NCBI RefSeq assembly: GCF_030272615.1
Contig: NC_081407.1
Span: 262,248,574-262,308,573 of the forward strand
DNA length: 60,000 bases
Direction of reading: 5' to 3'
Source: Cryptomeria japonica
Taxonomy: Eukaryota; Streptophyta; Pinopsida; Cupressales; Cupressaceae
The translations under genes were made by a program, and so were the position numbers. Of the stretch, positions 1-11,844 are shown piece after piece (position 1 is the stretch's first letter; every line of letters begins with the position of its first letter). The notes under the pieces are model-generated. The model had not been told where the DNA came from, searched no databases, and saw only the letters and a list, made by a program, of their open reading frames with translations.

Positions 1-836
1 ATTCAAGATAGCATCCATGATCAAGTAGCTTGTATGAAGGCATGAATGATTGTTTAGCTAGCAACATGAAAATTTTATGAAGACATCAAGGTAAGAAGGT
101 TAATAGAAAAGGCACAACATTTCAATTTTACATTTCTTCTAGGTTTTAGCTTCTGCCCTACAAGGGTAATATCTCTTTTTCTATGTATTATTATTGTAGG
201 GTTAATTCCAACCTTTGGTTTGACTTAGGAAAACCCCTATACAACCCAACACCATTTCTCTCTCTTTTGTGTGTAGGATTTAGATCTGATAGAGAAGGAT
301 TACAGACTCAAAAAGTACAAACTAAGATGAAAAGAGATCTAGATTGAAGAAGTAGAAAACCCTATAAATCATTCAAAATTATGAAGTATCTGACACTTTT
401 TCTTTGAAATTTTAGGGAAATAATCTGTGTGAGATCCTGATCCAAAATCTGTTCGTAATATCTACACCAAGCAACTTCAAGAATATGATTCCTAGCCAAA
501 TAGCCGAGCACTTTTAGGCTCAAATTATAGATACAAGTTCCTTTTGATCCCTGTTTCTAGATTTTTTCCTAGAGTTCACATATCTATTTTGTATCTTACT
601 ATTTATCTTGATTACTATTAATTTTGCATCTTTAAACGTAGTTCTTGCATTTCATCATTCTATCTTATACAATCATATCAAAAGCATAAAAGGAGAACTA
701 ATCAATCCATTGTGTCTTGCTCTTCCAAGGGTTATAGTTGGGCTTATTGATGATTTCCCTAATGCATGTTTATGTGAATGGGTTTGATTCCTAGTTTGCA
801 TATTTAGACTAGTTAACCCCATTCCACTCATCTACA
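1..836 (+). repeat. Tat-like Gypsy copy A, LTR (3' part, enters from left edge)
   Basis: The stretch near 200-300 resembles 3660-3760 of the LTR at 3006-4298, and the 1-100 area resembles about 3480-3545, so both are LTRs of one family. The end at 836 (TCTACA) is followed by TTTTGGTGAAC, matching TTTTGGCGAACC after copy B's LTR; this is the expected primer-binding position. The LTR start lies outside the window. Confidence 0.6.
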
Positions 837-2965
837 TTTTGGTGAACTTGACTTTTTCTTGCATAATTTTGGACATGGATATTCAGATCCGACTTTAATT
901 GTGCACATATCATATTTAGATTTAGAGACATTAATTATTGAAATCTATTATTTCTATAGCTCATTTATCTTAATTAAGTGGTTAGTTGATTATTATATTG
1001 CTATATTGTATTGTTAAATAACTTATTTTTCTATAATTGCTTGCATTATTATTTAAAATTATATTCAATACTTTGTGAACACAGACCTATTCCATTAGCT
1101 TTACCATCTTTTCATATGAGTTTCATCACACATTGTCCCAAATCTAATATCTTGGTGAGAATAAGTTATAGAATTATGGCTTCCCAAGGTTTAAACACTA
1201 AGGGTTTTGAGCCTAAGCTAGTTAACTTATTCCCTAGGAGCTTGGGTGAATCCTCTTCTTTTGATCCAACACCTAACATTGTTGATAATCCTTCCCTTCA
1301 TGATTTTCATGATGATGATTACTCTTCAACTCAAGTATCTATTGAACAATTGGGGAATATTGACAATCAATTGGAAGGTCTTCAATAACTTGTGAGTCAA
1401 TAACACTGAGGTGGAGAGGCTATCCCCTTGATTGAAGGTTTAAGGAGGTCGATTAAAAATGATGAACATGGTGTGGAAGTGTAATGTGGCATAACTCACA
1501 TAGTGGGTGAAAACATGATGAAATCGACTAGTTGTTCTAAAGTGTTTGGACATTCAAATCCCCCAATCCAAGTTGACATTTACATGCCTATTCCTACATC
1601 TCTATCTAATGTGCCTATGTATAGATCTTCTATCATGGCTACCACTACACAAAATGGTAATGCTACACATGTTATTAGTGGGAGGAATCCTATTAATCAA
1701 TATTATTACATTCCACCTTCAACCACTCCTCCATTTATTTCTCAACCATCTTCTCAACCTATCTACAACCTTGTTACACCTACCTATCATACCGCACTTT
1801 CAAATCCTCCATCACAATCTAACATTTCTCAATCCAATTCATCAACCTAGGCCACCATAAACCATTTGATGCAAAATGTTTCATCTTTACAATAACAATT
1901 GGCAACCATAATTCAATCTAAATTTACTATCCCTACATATTCTTCCACTAGCCCAATTTCCATTGACAACCTTCATACTCCTCTTCTAACACATTGAGGC
2001 TCCCCATTTGGATAAATATAATGGAAAAGGTGACCCCTGCATTCATGTGAAAATTATTTCTACTTTGTGTAGTTATTTCCAACATGACCAAAGATTCCTT
2101 GCAAGACTATTCCCTTGTTCCTTAAGAGATAAAACTTTGGGATTATTTTTCTCCTTTCCTCGTTATTCAATTGATACCTTTAAACAATCAGCTGATGCAT
2201 TCATTCAACATTTTCAAAAAAATATTGGTCCACAAATTAATTTGATTGATTTGGTGCATTGTATATAAGGTGTTCAGGAAAAAGTAATTGATTTCATTGG
2301 TAGATATAGAAATTTGCATGCAAACATTGCTTATCTTGTGCCTGATGGTGATGTTCAAAGGATTTTCATTAATAATTTACAAAAAGACATTAGAGATGTT
2401 TTTTTTTTGATTTCACATCTTTCACACAATTATGCACAACACTCCATAATTATCAACTTCAAGTGAGTCAATATGAACCTTCTTCATCTTTGACTCTAGT
2501 TTATAGGAATGAAGATGCTCATCAAAACTTTCAAAACTTTAGAAAAAAGAAGAAGACATTCAACAAGATAAATACCAAAAAATATTCTAATCATATTGAT
2601 TCTCAAGTGACAGCCACAACTCTTGTTGTAGCTCACTTTTCTTCAAAACATAGGCATGAAAACTTCACTCCTCTTTCTAAATCATTGCATCGCATTATGC
2701 CTAAATTGATTAATAATAAATTGATGAAGCTTCTCCTTGTCTATCTCTTAGATACTTCCAAGCCTTTTCCATCTTCTTTTGATCCAAAAGCCTTTTTCCA
2801 ATTACATCATCAAATTGGGCATGATACTGATAAGTGCATTTATTTGAAACATGCAATTCAATATCGTATTGATTATAATACTATATTGGTGGATGGTGTG
2901 AATAATAAAAATACATAAATTTGTGGCACCTCCTAATAAAAATTTGTAAATCTTTACCAATAAAT
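837..2965 (+). pseudogene. Gypsy copy A leader and gag (broken)
   Basis: This is a decayed capsid (gag) gene of a Tat-like Ty3/Gypsy element. A plausible start ATG is at 1176 (MASQGLN). The N-terminal acidic and Pro/Ser/Thr-rich part runs to about 1850. The Retrotrans_gag core is readable at 2008-2440 (DKYNGKGDP, ARLFPCSLRDK, AFIQHFQKNIGP, then FIGRYRNLH), broken by a stop at 2266 and frame changes. The C-terminal zinc-finger-like segment (HHQIGHDTDKCIYLKHAIQ) is at about 2805-2870, with the first cysteine missing. The paralogue at 4741-6037 shares the order and much of the wording. Protease and pol are absent: an LTR of the same family follows directly, so the interior was deleted. Confidence 0.75.
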
Positions 2966-3005
2966 AGATGCATACATACACATATATGCATATATAGAAT
3001 CAATA

Positions 3006-4298
3006 TGTGCACTAAGATGGGGGACCAAAAATATGTCACTTTTGTTTTTGGCCCTATAGCATCATAAATTGTATCCTACAATTTTGTCCTCACCTAGCCC
3101 TCACCTTGGTGTTTCTACCTCCGGTGCTCAAATATTGCTTTGATGCTACTCCTACCATCTTGAAATATACATTTTCAACTCTTGATTTAGCCACTATTGC
3201 ATTTTGAGTCTTTATTGACAAGACCAGGACACCCTGGTCCTCCCAATTAGGACCCAAAATAGGACATCACAATGATCACTTGATGTGGGTGAGAAATTTG
3301 GCTCTGTGTCAACTTGCTTAGAGAAGTTAAATATATAATGCACTATAAGGTATAAAATGAAGGCCACCCCCCTTATTTGGAAAATTATAAGTGAGCTCTC
3401 AATTGTACTCTATGAAAAATAATTAAAGTCTATGTGAGCAAGCATTCAAGTATTCAGCAGGCATTGAAGGAGAAGGTGAAGTCAAGATCAAGCATTCTTG
3501 TTCAAGTATCCATAATCAACCTTCTATGAAGACATCCTAAGCCTTTTCATGATGATTCAAGTAAACTTCATCAAGGTATCAAGTTCAAGCATTTTTAGAT
3601 CAGATCCAACGTTTCCCTCAAAAGGAAAGATTCAATTTCAATTATCAATTCAATTCAAGGTTAATTCCAAATCTAGGGTTTTACCTAAGGCAAACCCCTA
3701 TCAACCAAACCTATTTCCTTATTTTGGTGTGTAGGAAATTGATTTAGGAGCTATGAGTGAGGAATTAGGCAGTGTCGATGATGATAATCGGACTTAGATT
3801 TTAAAGGCACGAAAAGTGGAGGACCAAGACGACCGCCTCCCCTCAGTCTATATAATTTCTGATGACGTTTCGACAATGGATTCTGTGTATCATTATAATT
3901 TGAATAACATCCAGTTTGTTTGCCCCTAACATTCAAAGGGCTAGGATGAGTTGCTCCCCTTGGTTTCAACAATTCAACTCAAATATTCCATCATAGGTTC
4001 TGATCCATTTTTCCTCCCCAGATCCCAGTTTATAGCTCTGCATGGTATTTGGAATATTCCATTACTATTATTTTATGTCAATTTCCCATTGTTTTCCCTA
4101 GATATAGTATTTCACTTCAACCTTAATTGAAATTCATTTTTCAACTCAAACAATGGAAGAATTACCTTGATTTGAATTCAGTCTTTTTAGGATTGGATCA
4201 ATTAAGTTCAATTCCATTGTCTTAATGTAAGGAGATCCCATGGAAATTAGAGTGTTTACCCATTAAGGTGGTTAAAACTTAATTTTCACCATCTCACA
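3006..4298 (+). repeat. Tat-like Gypsy copy B, 5' LTR
   Basis: Homologous to 1-836 and directly followed at 4299 by TTTTGGCGAACCCG, the likely primer-binding site; such PBS sequences are usual in Tat/Athila-type elements. The right end (ATCTCACA) is fairly clear. The left end is a guess at TGTGCACT (3006), just after copy A gag stops. No target duplication could be assigned. Confidence 0.5.
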
Positions 4299-6037
4299 TT
4301 TTGGCGAACCCGTAGCTCATGCTTATTTCTGATTGTTTATGTTTAGATCTGATTGCATGTATCTAATTCAATTATCGTTTTACTTATTACACTCAAATCA
4401 AATCAATTTAAAGGTTAAATTGACAAAACCCTAGATATTGTGTTAAAATTGATTCATGGGTTACATAATTTTTGACTTACATGCTTAGATCTGATTTTTA
4501 TTACATATCATTTTCAGATTTAGAGGCATCTTGTGCTCAAATTCATAATTCACATTCCTTAATTCATTGGTTAATCAATTATTTTACAAATTTTTTTTAT
4601 TTTTTAATCACACATATAGCTTGCATTATCAATTTTTTTGTGATATCAAATATTTGCATTAAACATTTCCTTCTTTGTGCATGATTTTTGTTACCCTTAG
4701 TCCTAGATCCAATATTTTAGTGAGAAGGAGTTGTAGAATTAGGGCTTCCCAAATTTGAACTACCAATGATTTGGAGCCCAAGTTAAATAACCTATTCCAT
4801 GTGAGTGATGGTACTTCATGTAGTCCAATACATGACATACCAAATATTTTATATCTCCATTCACCTCACACTTCTCATGATGAAGATGATACCTCACCAA
4901 CTAGGGGTGCTGAATTGGGGAAGCTTGACATAGAATTTGACAATCTTCAACAATGGATGAGTCAAGACCGCCCAAATAGTGAAGTAATCTCCTTGATTGA
5001 AAGATTGAAGAGAATGGTTCAAAGTGATAAATTAGGTGTGGGAGTATTACAGGACATTTCTCATATTGTTGATACCAATATTATGGCTATCAATATTTGT
5101 GCTGAAGCTCTTGGTTATTCTCATCCTACTAGTCAAGTCAAACATTCCATTCCTATGACTACAACCTTGTCTATTGTGCCTACATATACATCTTCTATCA
5201 TGAATACCTCTACACAAAATGTTAATCCTACAAATGTTATTCATAGAGGCAATCCTATTAATTCATACTCTTACATACCTCCTTCAGTGAGTCTTCTATT
5301 TGTTTCCCAACCATCTCCTATACAAACATATCACAATGTTCCCCCTCCTTACTCTCAACCTCCACTCACTTGCAAAAACATTATTCCTTCATCACAATCC
5401 TATATGTTGAATTCCAATCCATCCATCAAAGCCACTATCAATAATCTAGCTCAAAATATTTCATCCTTGCAACAACAATTGGCTTCTTTAACCCAATCCA
5501 AGTTTAGTGTTCCCACTTATGATGTGGCAAACCTACTATATGATGAGATTGTCTGTGTGGTTTCTCCTAAAAATGTGGAGATCTATCAATTAGAGTAACA
5601 ATGGAAAAGGTGATCCCTTGACTCATGTGAAGACATTTCAAACCTTGTGTAGTGGTCCTTCTTTCATGATCAAAGGCTCATGGCAAAACTATTTACCCGA
5701 ACGTTAAAGATAAGGCTCTGCAATGGTATTGTTCTTTTCCTCCCTATTCTATCACTTATTTTCAATAATTAGCTAATGCTTTCATTCAAAAGTTTCAAAA
5801 TAACATTGGTCCTAAGATTAATTTGATTGATTTGATCATTGTAAGCAAGGAGTTAGAGAAAAAGTGAGTGATTTTATTGATAGATATAAACATTTGCATT
5901 CACAAATTGCTTATCCTGTGCCTGATCATGATGTTTAAAGAATTTTATTTACTAATTTGTAAATGGATATTAGAGATAAGCTTCTATTTTATGAATTGAC
6001 CTTTTCACATAATTGTGTGCAGTGCTTCATAAGTATC
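4299..6037 (+). pseudogene. Gypsy copy B leader and gag, first part (broken)
   Basis: This is a second, independently decayed copy of the gag at 837-2965. The start codon that is ATG in copy A is AGG here (4741). A long open stretch (4771-5598, 275 codons) covers the N-terminal acidic region and the Pro/Ser/Gln-rich linker, ending in a short Gln-rich coil (NISSLQQQLASL). The capsid core (about 5600-6030) is shattered by stops and shifts, although words matching ARLFP, NIGP and GRY are visible across frames. The gene is cut at 6037 by a Copia LTR and resumes at 13441. Confidence 0.75.
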
Positions 6038-7352
6038 TGTTGGATATTAGAGTTGTTGGAATGTGTTGTTGTCATTGATGTCAACATATTCTTGTGCTTC
6101 GGTGTTGCAGAGTGTTGGTTTGGTTGGTATATTGCAGATATGCTGATGCAGATTTAAGGATTCAGAGATTGGTATATTTAGTTGTTTCGACATGAATTTC
6201 AGTGTTTCAGAAGGTGATTTGATCAAGTTATGTGGTCTGGTGTGATGATTGGTTTTTCTGTTGGTTCTGTATTGCAGAGTTGTGATTTCTAGTTTATATT
6301 GCTCTAGAATTAATTCATTATGTTGAGAAGATTTTGGAGAGTGTTTGGGATGTTCATGTATGTCCTTAGTTTGAGTGGTTCATGATTTGAAACTTCACAA
6401 GCGTATCTTTCAGTTTTTCAGTAAGTTATGTCGGTGTTCTTGAGTTCCGGTAGTGAGATGATGATGATTCTTGTAATCTGAGTTGTTGCGATGGAATTCA
6501 CGTTGCTTGTTGATGTTTTTTGATTATGTTCTATATGTATTGGTGGTCCACATTGATCGTTGTGTGCATTATTGAAGATTTTATTGGCCCGGTGGTATTC
6601 TTTGTGCTATACGACCTTCTGGCTAACCCGATGATTCTTGTGTATTGCAGATGATCTTGGTGAGATATTTAGTGGTTTTGCATGTTCAAGGTTTTGATTT
6701 AGGTCCATGTTATGTCCTTGTTGATATTGTATTGGTCCGCATATGGATTTATGTATTGTGTGATGTGATTTTGTAATTAGGTTTTATGAGTTGAGCCGAC
6801 CTTGAAATCAAGGTTGATGATTTGTATAAATAAGAGTAATAATCATGTAAGATGTGTCTGCATTCTTTGAGAGTGTTGTATGTGTGAACAAACAAATTGA
6901 TCTTTCAGAAGTGTAGAGAAGATCAGAGAAGTGTTGCAGAGTAGACATTGTGCTTAACCATAACCATGCTCAGGAATTTGGAGATGCTATTATTTCAGTT
7001 CATGTAATCCAGGTCCAATCTTTGCAAGGTATTGCGCCTTCCCAAGATTGTATCCCTTTGTTGTTTTTGAGTAGTGAGCTCTAGGAAGTGTGCCTAAATG
7101 CATGTGCATTCCCCATTATAATATTTTACATACTACTGCAGAGTATTATGATATTGTGGGTAGGTTCCCACTATGGTTTTTCCCTTGATAAGGTTTTCCA
7201 CATAAAAAATCTATGTGTTATGCATGTTGTTGATGTGGTGTTTATCTTTGTTATTGCTGTTCTTGATCAGATCTTAAGTGGAGGCTAATTTGTTTAAGTT
7301 TGGTGAAAACTGATTCACCCCCCTTGCCCTCTCAATTTTCCTACATTGTTGC
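6038..7352 (+). mobile_element. Copia-type solo LTR, 5' part (split by a chromovirus; last bases at 13436-13440)
   Basis: It begins TGTTGG and, once the nested element is skipped, ends CCAACA at 13440, giving short inverted termini. It carries the Copia LTR signature TTGTCATTGATGTCAA near its start, a TATA-like TTGTATAAATAAG at about 6817, the block CCCACTATGGTTTTTCCC (7167) and GATTCACCCCCC near the end. No internal domain follows, so it is a solo LTR. Flanks are GTATC (left) and AAATC (right), a possible but decayed target duplication. An inverted partial relative lies at 15199-16262. Confidence 0.75.
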
Positions 7353-8998
7353 TAGTGCAGGAGCACCCTTCCAAGCTCTTCCTCCTTCTTTGTTTTGTTG
7401 GTGTTATGCTTCTTTTGAAGCCATTGTATATAAAATAAAGAGCCATGTGCTCATTGGTCCTAGTTGAGGTCTTAGGGTCATGAGTCAAAAATTGAGATTT
7501 TCTTGAAAATAGAGGGTATGTGTGTCTTTGAGGTGTTTAAGGGTCCCTCATAGCCTAGTGGAGTCCTTAGGTTGGCCCAATGTGGGTCTAGGAGTCAAGA
7601 TAAGCAACATTGGGAAAGTTGCTCAAAAGTTGTAAAAGTTGCATGACAACTTTTAAAAGTTGTAAAATTTGCATGACAACTTTTAAAAGTTGTAAAATTT
7701 GCATGACAACTTTTAAAAGTTGTCAAGCAACTTTTCCACCATGAGGCCAAAATTCTTAGTTTGGCATGGACAACCCTAATATGGGCACATAGATTGAGGA
7801 GAGGGTAGTATAAGTATTTCCAAACCCTAAGTTAATGGGCTGGATGTCAGACATTGTACGACCCAAGCTAAGTGACCTGACTGAGACTACAAAATTTGTT
7901 ACCAGTCAGTTTGAATGAAGCAACCGAGCAAGTTAATGGATTGATTTGCATGTAAAACTATGTGGAGTGTCTTGTATGGTGTAAATACTATCATTTTGAG
8001 CAATTGTTTTAGGTTTTGGTTTGTAAGTGTGGTGTGCTTGTAAATATTTTGTAAGTTGTCTTCTCATTGTCCAGTTTTGGACTGGTTTGAATAAATGGGC
8101 TCATAAATCCATTCCCCATTGTGGAAACACCATGAAACCATGAGAAATGAAAGTAGAGACCTTGTACCATAGTTAAATGCAAGCAGGGCCCTTGAAAATG
8201 TAGGGAGGCCATCAAAAGACCCAATCCTAGGTGAGACTTGACAGTGCTCGACTAGGAAGGGTCAAGTTGCAGAGGTCTTGAAGAGCAAGGTTGGTCAGAG
8301 GAGAGTGCACCCTTTGGAGGAGGTGTAGAGGAGTGTGTGAAGAACCACTTGTGTGAAGGAGGAGCCTCCACCAATTCAGACAAGGTGGCTAAAACATACA
8401 ACATTCACCGTGACCCAGGCAGACCATAAAACCCTCACAAAACCCTTAAAAATCCCAAAATTCGCCCAAGGCACTGTACGACCACTTGGAGGCCCAAAAC
8501 CAGAGAAATAATTGAGCCCTTTCCAAATGAATGGTAGTCCATTTTGGGAGTTTGGGTAGTTTGTGCATCATTTGTGAGAAGGAGCCCTAAAAGTCTGGGT
8601 AGGAGGCCTAATTGGTCAAAATCCTTATAGCCCTATTTTGTAGGCAAAAACACAAAATAGTGAAATCGGTAAGGGGTTGGAATCTTGAAACCTCTCAGGG
8701 GCACATGAATGGGTGGAAAACAATATATAAGACCTATCCTGACCTTGCTAAGACCTTGGAAGGTGTAGAACAAGCCTAGCCCTTATTAGCCATAGTAAGG
8801 GGTTTTGAGTCTCATGAGTAGGTGAGACCTTAGGAGAAGCATTGCAACTCATTGGTGGGTGGAATTGGGAAAGGTCAGGGGATTCCTCAAGAAAAGGAAG
8901 TCCTAGAGACCCTAGGGTGTGTAGAGAACACCAAGTGATCCAAGGAAAGGATCCTAGAGCATAGACTAGGCTAGTCTATCCCAAGCACCATCCCATCA
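7353..8998 (+). repeat. Chromovirus 1, 5' LTR
   Basis: It starts TAGTGCAGGAGCACCC (the usual TG decayed to TA) and ends CATCCCATCA. A TATA-like AATATATAAGACC lies at about 8730. It is about 60 bases longer than the 3' LTR because a unit containing AAAAGTTGTAAAATTTGCAT is amplified at about 7628-7735 where the 3' LTR has one copy (12121-12170). The start is also a small hairpin, GGTGC/GCACC-like, as in the solo LTR at 43747. Confidence 0.9.
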
Positions 8999-9001
8999 GA
9001 T

Positions 9002-9013
9002 TGGTATTAGAGC
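9002..9013 (+). promoter_or_regulatory. Primer-binding site, initiator tRNA-Met type
   Basis: TGGTATTAGAGC lies 3 bases after the LTR. The canonical site complementary to plant initiator tRNA-Met is TGGTATCAGAGC, so one position has changed (C to T). Confidence 0.85.
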
Positions 9014-9148
9014 AAGTCAAAGATTTGTTGGACTGTGTATGTCTCTATATACTGGTGAATATGTAGGGGAGAGTAGAATGGTCACTTATCAAAGCTGGCT
9101 AGAGAGGTAGAAGAACAGAAGGAGAAGAATAGACTTGTTGGAGAAGCT

Positions 9149-10167
9149 ATGAGTAAGAGCAGGGATAAACTGCAGGAAGTGGTGGATCAGAGGACACAAG
9201 GACCTTGGGGTGAAGACACCAAGGATAAAGGCAAGAAAACTATAGACATAGATGATATCATACTTGAACTAGATCCCTTGTTTAATGAAGAACCTTTTGT
9301 GAAGGCTATTAAGGCTTTGAACACCAAAGCTTTTGAAGGATTACCACATTTCAGTGTAAGGATGGACATTGACACTGTCATGGAATGGAAAACCACGTTG
9401 AGTGTGAGGGAGTGACAAAGGCTCAAAAGGTTAAGGTTGCCAAATCAAGATTAAGGGGAGGAACTTTAACATGGTGGAAGTACTTGCAAGAAGAGAGAGT
9501 TAGCATGGGGAAGCTACCTATTGCCAATTGGAAGGCCATGGTGAGCAAGATCAAAGAGAACTACTTACCAGAGGATTATGAAGTCCAACTTCATAAGAAG
9601 AGATAGGGTTTGAAGCAAATAGACCTTGATGTGACCTCCTACACCAAAGAATTTAAAAAACTTTGTCTTAGATCCAAAGTCCAAGAAGATGAATCTATTA
9701 AGGTGGCTAGGTATCTAAGTAGCCTAAAGTGGAAGATTCAAGAGGAGATAAGCCTATGGACTCCTACCACTGTTAAAAAATGTCATCAACTTGCTGTCAA
9801 GGTGGAAGAGAGGAACAAAAGGAAAGTAGACTCCAATAACAGGGGTAGAGGCAGAGGTAGAGAGAAAATGAATCACCGAGGTGGTTACCAAAGCAAGTCA
9901 AATGAGCATAGGAACCAAGGAGAAGCCAAGTTGACTAAACATGGTAGTGAAACCAATCTTAGAGGGGGCCATTCTAGAGGAAGAGGTGCACAAGGTGGTC
10001 CAAGTAGGGGTAGAGGTGCCGGCATAGGTAACTCCTACTTTGCAACTATGAAGTGTTACAACTATGGACAATTGGGACACCCAACATATAGATGCCCTGA
10101 CAAGCCTACCTCATCAAATAGTGGAAAGAGGGTTGCTTATGCACATGAAGACTCTTCAAGCAGCAAG
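9149..10167 (+). pseudogene. Chromovirus 1 gag (broken)
   Basis: Capsid/nucleocapsid gene. The open stretch from 9149 gives the N-terminus. A frame change near 9370-9400 leads into the capsid core (GGTLTWWKYL, ENYLPEDYEVQLHKK) with a stop at 9604, then continues from 9610 (TSYTKEFKKLCLRS). An Arg/Gly-rich nucleic-acid-binding tract follows (about 9830-10030). The zinc knuckle at about 10051-10095 reads CYNYGQLGHPTYRC, a CX2CX4HX4C motif whose second cysteine is tyrosine. The gag sequence stops abruptly at about 10150-10167, where RNase H begins: a deletion junction. Confidence 0.88.
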
Positions 10168-11844
10168 ACACCAGGCATTGAGTTACATTAACACTCAAGA
10201 GAAGCTTAGAAATAGCCATTTGAAATGGATGGAATACCTCCAATCCTTCACCTTCACCATCAAGCATAAGAAGGGGCAACTCAACAAGGTGGTAGATGCA
10301 TTAAGTAGGAAGCTGTTGACAATTCAAGAACTACAATTGCAGAGCATAGGAATAGAAGGTTTCAAGGACCTCTATGAAGGAGATGAAGACTTCTCATCAG
10401 CTTAAAAGGTTTGCAAAGAGTTTGAGAACCATTTCCATGGCGAGTATGCAGATTACACTCTCCAAAATGGTCTCTTGTTCAAAGGTAACCAGTTGTGTGT
10501 ACCAAGAGGATCCATGAGGGAAAACCTCATCCAAGAGAAACACAATGGAAATTTAAGTGGACACTTTGGAGTCAACAAAACCTTGGATTTAGTATAGAGG
10601 TACTACTATTGGCCAAAGTTGCCAAGAGATGTGAAAAGATATGTAGAACAATGTGGTGTGTGCCTAAGAGCAAAAGGGGGATCAAGCAATACTGGTCTCT
10701 ATCAACCATTGCCCGTCCCTAATAGGCCTTGGGAATGCATAAGCATGGCCTTTGTAGTAGGACTTCCCAAGACAAAGATAGGTATGGACAACATCTATGT
10801 GGTAGTAGATATATTTTCCAAGATGAGCCAGTTCATTCCATGTAGGACTACACATGATGCTAGCTATGTTGCACATCTTTTCTTTAAGGACATTGTTAGG
10901 ATTCATGGACTCCCTTTAAGCATTGTTTCAGACAGGGACATCAAGTTCATGGGTCATTTTTGGAAAAAATTATGGAGGAGACTTGGAACTAACCTCTCAT
11001 TTATCTCAGCTTACCATCCATAAATAGATGGTCAAACTGAAGTCATCAATAGAGTGTTAGGCAACTTGTTGAGGTGTTTAACTAAGGAGTATGGGCAAAC
11101 ATGGGACCTAGTCATTCCTCAAGCAGAGTATGCATCTAATGATAGTGTGAATAGGACCACTGGTAGAAGTCCTTTTGAGGTTGTCTATGGTAGACATCCA
11201 AGAGGAGTATGTGAGTTGAGAGACCTTGGTACCTTGGAAATGAAGAGTGGGCAAGTAGAGGACTTCACTCAAACTATCAAGGAAGTCCAAGGGCAAGTCA
11301 AGAAAGCCATCCTTGAATCCACTCAAAAACTGAAGGCCAAAATGGATGAGAAAAGGAGAGAGGTTTAGTTCAAGGTGGGTGACTTTGTGATGGTCCATTT
11401 GAGCAAAGCTAGGATGCAAAGTGGTAAGCCTACCAAACTACAAATGAAGAGGGTAGGACCTTGTAGAATTCTGTCAAAGTATGGGGAGAATGCTTACAAG
11501 GTTGACTTGCCTTCATATTTGGCTATATCACCGGTCTTTAATGTAGCTGACCTGATCATGTACAAGGGTGAAATAGCAGGGCAAAAGGAGAACCAAGCCA
11601 AGGTGCTACAGGACCTAGATGTTAATGTCTTACCACAGGTGAAGAAGCCTATAGTAGAGGAGATCTTGGAATCTAGAGTAAAGAAGTCCACCAGACACTA
11701 GGTCTACATGGAACACTTGGTGAAGTGGGCAAGTCAGCCTAAGTCTGAAGCTACTTGGGTTGAAGAGAGCAGGTTCAAGACACTTGGCATAGACCTGGCT
11801 CTCATCTCTTCTTCTATTTCTAAGTTGTGTGCAGAGGGGGAGTA
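10168..11844 (+). pseudogene. Chromovirus 1 pol remnant: RNase H end, integrase, chromodomain
   Basis: All parts stay in one frame. RNase H C-terminus (HQALSYINTQEK, KWMEYLQSFTFTIKHKKGQ, DALSRK) leads to the integrase zinc finger (HNGNLSGHFG, then CGVCLRAK), catalytic core and chromodomain (MEHLVKWASQPKSEATWVEES, about 11708-11773). Stops interrupt at about 10403, 10594, 11021, 11366 and 11699. In the core the first catalytic Asp is Ala (ISMAFVVGLP, codon 10748-10750); the second (VSDRD) and the Glu (DGQTEV) remain. The chromodomain assigns it to the chromovirus branch. The frame runs on through the PPT into the 3' LTR. Confidence 0.92.
11833..11844 (+). promoter_or_regulatory. Polypurine tract of chromovirus 1
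   Basis: AGAGGGGGAGTA lies immediately before the 3' LTR start TGGTGTAGG. It is the expected plus-strand primer site and fixes the LTR boundary. Confidence 0.85.

Noticed and set aside
3751-3972. Minus-strand 73-codon frame inside the Gypsy LTR
   Set aside because: Lies wholly in LTR sequence, has no recognised domain and is not maintained in the homologous LTR at 1-836.
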